Both the position numbers and the translations under genes were made by a program. Source: Pseudoalteromonas tunicata (GTDB taxonomy: Bacteria; Pseudomonadota; Gammaproteobacteria; Enterobacterales; Alteromonadaceae). Taken from it: 64,000 nucleotides of DNA. The DNA is taken from NCBI RefSeq assembly GCF_002310815.1, contig NZ_CP011032.1, positions 2,582,001 through 2,646,000 on the forward strand, in the 5' to 3' direction. Of the stretch, positions 58,985-64,000 are shown one piece after another (position 1 is the stretch's first letter; each line of letters opens with the position of its first letter). The notes beneath the pieces were generated by a model. It had not been told where the DNA came from. It worked only from the letters and a program-made list of their open reading frames with translations, and did not search any database.

Positions 58985-60348
58985 TAGGCTTTCTCCTTCT
59001 CCGCGTGAGCGGCGATGATACCTGCACTTTGCTCTTCAAGTACGTGAACAATTGACTTGCTACGACCATGAACAACAGCGTGTAATAAAATTAATGGTAA
59101 TGCAGCGATCAAACCTAGAGCCGTTGTTACAAGCGCCATAGAGATTGAACCAGCCATGATCTTAGGATCACCAGTACCAAATAATGTGATTTGTTGGAAC
59201 GTATCGATCATACCAACAACAGTACCCAATAGACCTAATAACGGTGCGATAGCAGCGAAGATCTTGATGATATTGATACCAGCTTCAATACGTGGTGTTT
59301 CACGTAAAATTGCTTCGTCTAGTTTAAGCTCTAGATTTTCAACATCTTGGTTTTTGTTGTCATGGTAAACTTTAAGAATACGGCCCAATGGGTTATTTGT
59401 ATTCGGCGTACCAGCGTTTTTAAGTTGAGACTTCATTTTGCTTGATACTAATGAAAGGTCAATTAAACGCACTAGTGCGATAATGAAACCAATTACTAAT
59501 AATACAGCAATGATGTAACCTACTTCACCACCTTGGTGGAAACGATCTTCTGGTGTCGCTTTTTGCGTATTAAGACGCAAAATTGAACCACGAGTTGGAT
59601 CTAAGTAGAAACCTACATAGCTACCAGGAGCTGCTTTACGTAAAGCGTTTGCACTGTCTGTTACGAATGCATCTGGTTGACGACCTAAAGGCTGTACTTG
59701 CTTAGTTTCTGGATGATAAATTAAATATCCATCTTCACTTACTAAGTTGAACGTACCGATACGTGTTACTGATTTAACACTTGTCGCGCCATCTAACTGA
59801 GCAACTTCAACATCAAAAGTAGCAACTTTTGCTGATTCAGTCATTTCAGTTTGTAAACCAATCCATAGCTCTTCAAGTTCACGAGTAGTAGGAAGCTCTT
59901 TAGCCGCAGCTAATGAACGCAATACTTCTTCACGATTTGGGAATTGAGCACTTACTACAGATGCTTCGATTGAACCAATAGTCTCTGATGCAGCACGGCG
60001 AACAACACCGAACATCTCACCTAAAGTACCTTTAGCTGTTTCAAGTTCTTGCTCTTTAGAAGCTAATGTTAATTCGTTTTGAGCATATTGCTTTTTAAGC
60101 TGCTCACCACGTGCTTTTTCAGCAGCAAGGTCACGTTTAGCATTGTTTAATAGGGCTTGTTTATCAGAGCGTGCAGATAAAAACTCTTGCTCACGTTGCT
60201 GATTAATTTTGCCTTCAGAAATACGGTCTTTCTTAACTTGCTCTAGGATTTGATCTAAAGCAACTGTGTTCGCATGAGCGTTTAACGCAACACCTGCAGA
60301 AACAGATAGCACTGCCGCAACAGCAAAACCTTTAAAAAGTTTCTTCAT
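58984..60348 (-). CDS. ttpC: TtpC-like long ExbB-family protein
   Basis: 454 residues. It has a signal peptide (FKGFAVAAVLSVSAGVALNAHA), a coiled-coil periplasmic domain (about 30-110, Glu/Lys/Gln-rich), a further periplasmic domain and a C-terminal MotA/TolQ/ExbB domain (from about 275, ending with a membrane pair near 370-430: APLLGLLGTVVGMIDTF). This is the arrangement of Vibrio TtpC, needed for TonB2-dependent uptake. It starts 5 bases after the DUF3450 gene stop. Confidence 0.88.
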   Translation of the reverse strand: MKKLFKGFAVAAVLSVSAGVALNAHANTVALDQILEQVKKDRISEGKINQQREQEFLSARSDKQALLNNAKRDLAAEKARGEQLKKQYAQNELTLASKEQELETAKGTLGEMFGVVRRAASETIGSIEASVVSAQFPNREEVLRSLAAAKELPTTRELEELWIGLQTEMTESAKVATFDVEVAQLDGATSVKSVTRIGTFNLVSEDGYLIYHPETKQVQPLGRQPDAFVTDSANALRKAAPGSYVGFYLDPTRGSILRLNTQKATPEDRFHQGGEVGYIIAVLLVIGFIIALVRLIDLSLVSSKMKSQLKNAGTPNTNNPLGRILKVYHDNKNQDVENLELKLDEAILRETPRIEAGINIIKIFAAIAPLLGLLGTVVGMIDTFQQITLFGTGDPKIMAGSISMALVTTALGLIAALPLILLHAVVHGRSKSIVHVLEEQSAGIIAAHAEKEKA

Positions 60349-60353
60349 TAGTA

Positions 60354-61124
60354 TTACTCCGCGCCAAAGATTGGAAGTTTAACAAGATCGAATGACGCTT
60401 GTTTGCGTGACATACGGATTAATTCTTTCACAGGTTTAAGGTATTCTTCACCTAATGCATCCCATGATTTAGTAGTATTATTCCATACCCAAGCATGTTT
60501 CATATCTAGTGACTGAGCAACATAAGCAACGCGACCTACACGACCGAAATCAACTGTAATTTCGCGGCCATCTAATTTTAAAGAACCTTGGCCTGAAGCA
60601 ACGATTGAGCTGTAATCTTTCTCAATTAAGTAAGCTTCAAGTACTTGACGGTACTTTTCAGATGTCGTTACTGACGAATTAATCATTGTTTCACGTAAAC
60701 GTGTTACACGATCAAGACGCTTTTCAGTTTCAAAAGGAACGTCCGCTTTGATGAATTGCTCAAGCGTATCGATCATGCGATACATCAAAGGCACAACGTT
60801 TTGTTTTGTTTTGTCGATCGTCGCAATTTGACGATTAAACGATTCAATCCCTGCATTTTGGTCAGCAACCAAATTTGCAACGTGATCGTTATAGACTTTA
60901 AGAATTTCTCTTTCATCAACAACTAAACGGAATTCAGAAATTAATTCTTGAGTTTGATCAAAAGTGTTATCCACTTTTGCTTGCGACTTTACAGCAGCCT
61001 TATGAATTACATCTTCCGCTTTGTGAAGTTCATTCAATGGATCTGCCATCACACTGTTGCTTGCAAATGCAAATGCGCCAACCAACGCAGTTGCTACAAG
61101 ACTCTTTCTGATTTTAACAGACAT
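60354..61124 (-). CDS. DUF3450 periplasmic protein of the TonB2 cluster
   Basis: 256 residues from the ATG at 61124. A signal peptide (SLVATALVGAFAFASNSVMA) precedes a coiled-coil helical domain (VHKAAVKSQAKVDNTFDQTQELI...) and a small C-terminal domain. Homologues head the TonB2 operon in Vibrio and other Alteromonadales, and the family is called DUF3450. The exact role is unknown. A longer TTG-started frame exists but the ATG fits the signal peptide better. It leads the six-gene operon. Confidence 0.85.
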   Translation of the reverse strand: MSVKIRKSLVATALVGAFAFASNSVMADPLNELHKAEDVIHKAAVKSQAKVDNTFDQTQELISEFRLVVDEREILKVYNDHVANLVADQNAGIESFNRQIATIDKTKQNVVPLMYRMIDTLEQFIKADVPFETEKRLDRVTRLRETMINSSVTTSEKYRQVLEAYLIEKDYSSIVASGQGSLKLDGREITVDFGRVGRVAYVAQSLDMKHAWVWNNTTKSWDALGEEYLKPVKELIRMSRKQASFDLVKLPIFGAE

Positions 61125-61549
61125 AGTTCCCAACCAATTAAGTAATGTTACTTTTTAGAATTTAAAACTGATTAAAACTCAACCAGAACCAACGCTTCTT
61201 TTATAGAGGCGTCAACTTACCAATAATGCTAAATGCCTTTAGCTGTGTCAACTCGATGTTTCTTCAATAAGAAACTTTTTATTTAGCATTTGCGACATCA
61301 GTAAACTTTAAAAACATAATATTTACAAATGTTACTGCTGAATGTGTCATTAAAGCGCTATAAACAGGACTTTATAATAATAAAGTGTTAACAGAAAATA
61401 TTTATCATTATCTCACTATTAAGCGTAAAAAAAATTAATATTTTATGAAATATAAACCCAATTAAGGTAACATATTTGTAAAATCGGTAAATAAGTTGTT
61501 TTGATTGTGTCTTTTTTGCTTCATTTTATTATTTTTGGAACATCTATTA
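61125..61549. other. 425-bp intergenic region before the TonB2 operon
   Basis: It contains no supported ORF. It carries a Fur-box-like site (61394-61412) and AT-rich sequence. Divergent promoters for the TonB2 operon and the TPR/2OG oxygenase are expected here, but I could not assign them. Confidence 0.55.
61394..61412. promoter_or_regulatory. Fur-box-like site
   Basis: On the minus strand GATAATGATAAATATTTTC matches 16 of 19 positions of the Fur consensus GATAATGATAATCATTATC. It lies 270 bases upstream of the DUF3450 gene and about 140 bases upstream of the oxygenase. Iron control of a TonB system is well known; which gene this site serves is unclear. Confidence 0.5.
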
Positions 61550-63352
61550 ATGTCTTTCTCTCGCTCATTTCAAGCAGCTGTTACTGCATTTCAAAACAAA
61601 GAGTATGATCTTGCTCAGAGTATCTGTGAACAACTGACCAAACAAATAAAAAACTGCGAGATATTTCATTTATTAGCATTGATTAATAAGGCAAAAAATA
61701 AATTAGATAAAAGTAGGTATTATTTTGAGATTGCGGTTAAATATGGGTCCAATAATGCTAATATTCACGCTAACTTTGCAAATTTATTAGCGAATTTGAA
61801 CGATAATCAGCTTGCCAAAAAGCATTATTCTATTGCTTTAAAGCTTGATCCTGAGTTCTCAGATGTAAAAGTGAATTTTTCCTTGCTACTTAGCAAAGAG
61901 CGCAATTTATCTGCGGCGTTAAATCTAATTGACAGTGAGATTGAAAAACGAGCCCAACCGCAAAAACTATTAAAAATTAAAGCTAAAATACTGCAGAACT
62001 GTTTGGAGTTTAACCAGTCAGAAGCATTGTTTAGAGTTTGTTTAGCGCATGACCCGAGTGATTATTTTTGCCAAATTAACTATGTGTGTGTGCTAAGAGA
62101 GCTTGAACAATACCCTCTCGCACTTTCATTTTTGCAGCAAATCACTATTCAACAACCCCAAAACTCTGAAATTGCTTTTTTAACTGGCTGTATCTATTAC
62201 GACCAACAAGCATATAAAGAAGCTGAGTACTTTTTAAAACAAGCGCTCATTTTTTCTCCCGAAAATATTGCAGCCCATGAAGCCTTAAACAAACTTTATT
62301 GGGAACAAGACCAACAAGCACTCTTTCTTACAAGCTACGAGATATTAAAAAACACTGTACCATCGGCCCAACTGAGTTACTCAAAAATAGCTCAGCAGAT
62401 TCAAGCCAATCAATTTGAGCAAGCTCAAGTTGAATTAAATCTATTGCCCAACTCAATCATTAACACCTCAGGCTTTACTCATCTACAAGCAGTTATTGCA
62501 GATCGTTTAGGTGATAAAGCCAAGGCTAATGACTTTTACGCTCGAGCCGCGTTGGCCGACCCAGGTAATTTAAGGTTGCAAATTGATTTTGCTAATTTAT
62601 TAATTAAACAAAAAAAATACCTTCAAGCACTGTCAATATTAGAGCCTTTAAGTAACCTACATTTTTTTAATCAAGAATTATGGGCTTATAAAGGGATTTG
62701 TTGGCGCTTGCTCAATAATCCAAAACATAATTGGTTAAATAATTATGAGCAATTTATTCAACCTATCAATTTGGGCTATCCATCAGGTTATGACTCTCAA
62801 GCTCATTTCTTACATGAGCTTTCGGATACTTTAATAAGCTTGCATACCGGTAAAAATCAGCCGTTAGACCAAAGTGTACGGCAAGGCACCCAAACTATCG
62901 GTAACTTATTAAATAAAAAACTTACAGTTATACAAGAATATAAACACTTGCTCACAAAAGCAGCTCACGTTTATTTAAACCAATTGCCGACTGACCCAAC
63001 ACATCCTTTACTGTCGCGTAATCGCGGGCAGTTTAGCTTTGAAGGTAGCTGGTCGGTGAAACTTAATAGCGGAGGTTTTCATAGTAATCATGTCCACCCT
63101 CTTGGTTGGATTTCTGGACCTAGTTACATAAATGTTCCAAAAGAAATTAATGCCAATGATCCAACCAAAGCTGGTTGGGTCAAATTTGGCGAAACTGCAT
63201 TAGAGCTAGGTGAGGACGAACACATTGGACGAATGATTTGTCCACAGTCTGGATTTGTTGTGCTGTTTCCAAGTTATATGTGGCATGGTACGCAGCCTTT
63301 TAATTCATTACAAACTCGCTTAACTGCACCTGTAGATATTAGCCCTCAATAA
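61550..63352 (+). CDS. TPR protein with C-terminal 2OG-Fe(II) oxygenase domain
   Basis: 600 residues from the ATG at 61550 (the open frame extends 15 codons upstream from a TTG, without a Shine-Dalgarno). Helical TPR-like repeats fill roughly residues 10-380. The C-terminal part (about 485-600) is a putative 2OG-Fe(II) oxygenase of the PF13759 type: FHSNHVHPLGWISG contains H511, H514 and H516; the distal iron ligand is likely H579 in YMWHGTQPF; an Arg follows for 2-oxoglutarate. Such TPR-oxygenases often sit beside TPR-sulfotransferases, and a sulfotransferase is convergent here. Substrate unknown; it may modify a protein. Confidence 0.82.
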   Translation: MSFSRSFQAAVTAFQNKEYDLAQSICEQLTKQIKNCEIFHLLALINKAKNKLDKSRYYFEIAVKYGSNNANIHANFANLLANLNDNQLAKKHYSIALKLDPEFSDVKVNFSLLLSKERNLSAALNLIDSEIEKRAQPQKLLKIKAKILQNCLEFNQSEALFRVCLAHDPSDYFCQINYVCVLRELEQYPLALSFLQQITIQQPQNSEIAFLTGCIYYDQQAYKEAEYFLKQALIFSPENIAAHEALNKLYWEQDQQALFLTSYEILKNTVPSAQLSYSKIAQQIQANQFEQAQVELNLLPNSIINTSGFTHLQAVIADRLGDKAKANDFYARAALADPGNLRLQIDFANLLIKQKKYLQALSILEPLSNLHFFNQELWAYKGICWRLLNNPKHNWLNNYEQFIQPINLGYPSGYDSQAHFLHELSDTLISLHTGKNQPLDQSVRQGTQTIGNLLNKKLTVIQEYKHLLTKAAHVYLNQLPTDPTHPLLSRNRGQFSFEGSWSVKLNSGGFHSNHVHPLGWISGPSYINVPKEINANDPTKAGWVKFGETALELGEDEHIGRMICPQSGFVVLFPSYMWHGTQPFNSLQTRLTAPVDISPQ

Positions 63353-64000
63353 GTTGATTTAGATAAGGCAAGTAATGCTGGTGACGCCCTGAAGAGCTGC
63401 TGTATAAAGGTTTTCGAACCTGCCACACACTTGCGGTTTTAACACTGTTTTTTTGCTCAAAAAATCGCAAACATTGCGCTTGCCATTCCAAGCCTAAAAA
63501 ATGCAGTACTTTTGTGATTTCCTGTTCTGGTGTTTTTATCAATTGATCATAATCAACGGTAGTCATATCTTCATGAAATTTGTTTTGCCAAAACTGCTTT
63601 AAACGCAATTGCTCTTTATAATAGAACTGAATATCCTCTAAGTCAGTTGCATAATTCATAGCAGCACCTAGGCGAAGAAAATAAACCGATAAACAATTAT
63701 CAAGTTCATTACGCTGTGTCCAGATAATTTTTGCTTGAGGAAATACTTGTTTAATTAATCCAATAAGCAAAAAGTTATCTGGTCTTTTATCGGTAATATA
63801 ACTATTTTTCAAATTAATATTTTTAATTAGTTCTTGGTATTTTTCAGCGAGTTCATTCAAATTATCATGATTTATAAAAGTCACATCCGCAGGATAATTT
63901 TTCAAGTTTTGTGCTATGTAGCGAGGAAAGAAATCTAGTTCGCCACTGGTAATCACTTCTGAGTGACTTGCTAAAATTTGTTCGAGTAATGTTGAGCCAG
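63339..64000 (-). CDS. Partial sulfotransferase-family protein (C-terminal part)
   Basis: The visible 219 codons are the C-terminal part of a sulfotransferase; the frame is open to the window edge, so the 5' end lies beyond position 64000. The edge codons read GSTLLEQILASHSEV, part of the PAPS-binding phosphosulfate loop of these enzymes. Later come the 3'-phosphate motif region AKIIWTQRNELDNCLS and a C-terminal KTASVWQVRKPLY. It would transfer sulfate from PAPS to a protein or carbohydrate. Its 3' end overlaps the oxygenase gene by 14 bases. In relatives the N-terminus often carries TPR repeats, which cannot be seen here. Confidence 0.85.
   Translation of the reverse strand, partial: GSTLLEQILASHSEVITSGELDFFPRYIAQNLKNYPADVTFINHDNLNELAEKYQELIKNINLKNSYITDKRPDNFLLIGLIKQVFPQAKIIWTQRNELDNCLSVYFLRLGAAMNYATDLEDIQFYYKEQLRLKQFWQNKFHEDMTTVDYDQLIKTPEQEITKVLHFLGLEWQAQCLRFFEQKNSVKTASVWQVRKPLYSSSSGRHQHYLPYLNQLIEG

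Overview
This AT-rich window looks like ordinary chromosome of a marine gammaproteobacterium, most likely Pseudoalteromonas or a close relative in the Alteromonadales. The reasons are the gene orders apt-dnaX-ybaB-recR-htpG-adk and dapB-carA-carB, the nadK-recN-grpE neighbourhood, a Vibrio/Alteromonad-type TonB2 cluster (DUF3450, TtpC, ExbB2, ExbD2, TonB2, TPR) and an RND/Sel1/NhaC gene set typical of that order. I see no transposase, integrase, tRNA, rRNA or CRISPR array. Genus assignment is inference; the gene calls rest on recognisable motifs.

Layout. 1-8.4 kb: partial H-NS-like gene, an NhaC-type antiporter, a Cds1-like PLP enzyme, a DUF4136 lipoprotein, a YeiW-type Cys-cluster protein and an RND efflux pair. 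8.4-15.7 kb, all on the minus strand: dapB, carA, carB, greA and a Sel1/SPOR protein. 15.7-20 kb: a second NhaC-type transporter behind a structured leader, an M48 metallopeptidase lipoprotein and a Bcr/CflA drug exporter. 19.8-25.2 kb: grpE with a sigma-32 promoter, an HrcA-like repressor, nadK, a small anchored protein and recN. 25.3-31.7 kb: gltD and gltB with a long upstream region holding ArgR-box-like and other palindromes. 31.7-34.5 kb: an exported M20 dipeptidase, grxD and sodB. 34.7-40.5 kb: yeaG-yeaH-ycgB plus a tandem universal stress protein, a stationary-phase/stress operon. 40.5-44 kb: a response regulator with a diguanylate cyclase, an exported Tpx and adk. 44-50.3 kb: htpG, recR, ybaB, dnaX, apt. 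50.4-52.8 kb: an hvfABC-like copper-binding RiPP operon plus a tiny membrane protein. 53-56.1 kb: dusC, a DksA-like protein, a lipoprotein and a degenerate GGDEF protein. 56.1-61.1 kb: the TonB2 system. 61.5-64 kb: a TPR/2OG-Fe(II) oxygenase facing a sulfotransferase cut by the window edge.

The most interesting locus is the hvfABC-like operon (minus strand, 52774 to about 50400). Its exported precursor carries 12 EGKCG motifs, next to a DUF692 (MNIO) iron enzyme and its DUF2063 partner, which is the recently described architecture for copper-binding oxazolone/thioamide peptides ('bufferins'/HvfA). Other items worth attention are a complete programmed frameshift site in dnaX (A AAA AAG, then GAC TGA, with hairpin and SD-like element) predicted to make gamma as well as tau; a stand-alone GGDEF domain that lost its catalytic motif but kept the RxxD inhibitory site; an HrcA-family regulator beside a sigma-32-driven grpE; a 91-bp imperfect hairpin element after nadK; and a two-hairpin leader before the second NhaC-type transporter.

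Several starts were moved from the longest reading frame to positions with a Shine-Dalgarno sequence (for example a TTG for the Sel1/SPOR gene, gltB, yeaG, ycgB, htpG, adk, apt, tpx, hvfA). All regulatory calls are by eye and untested.
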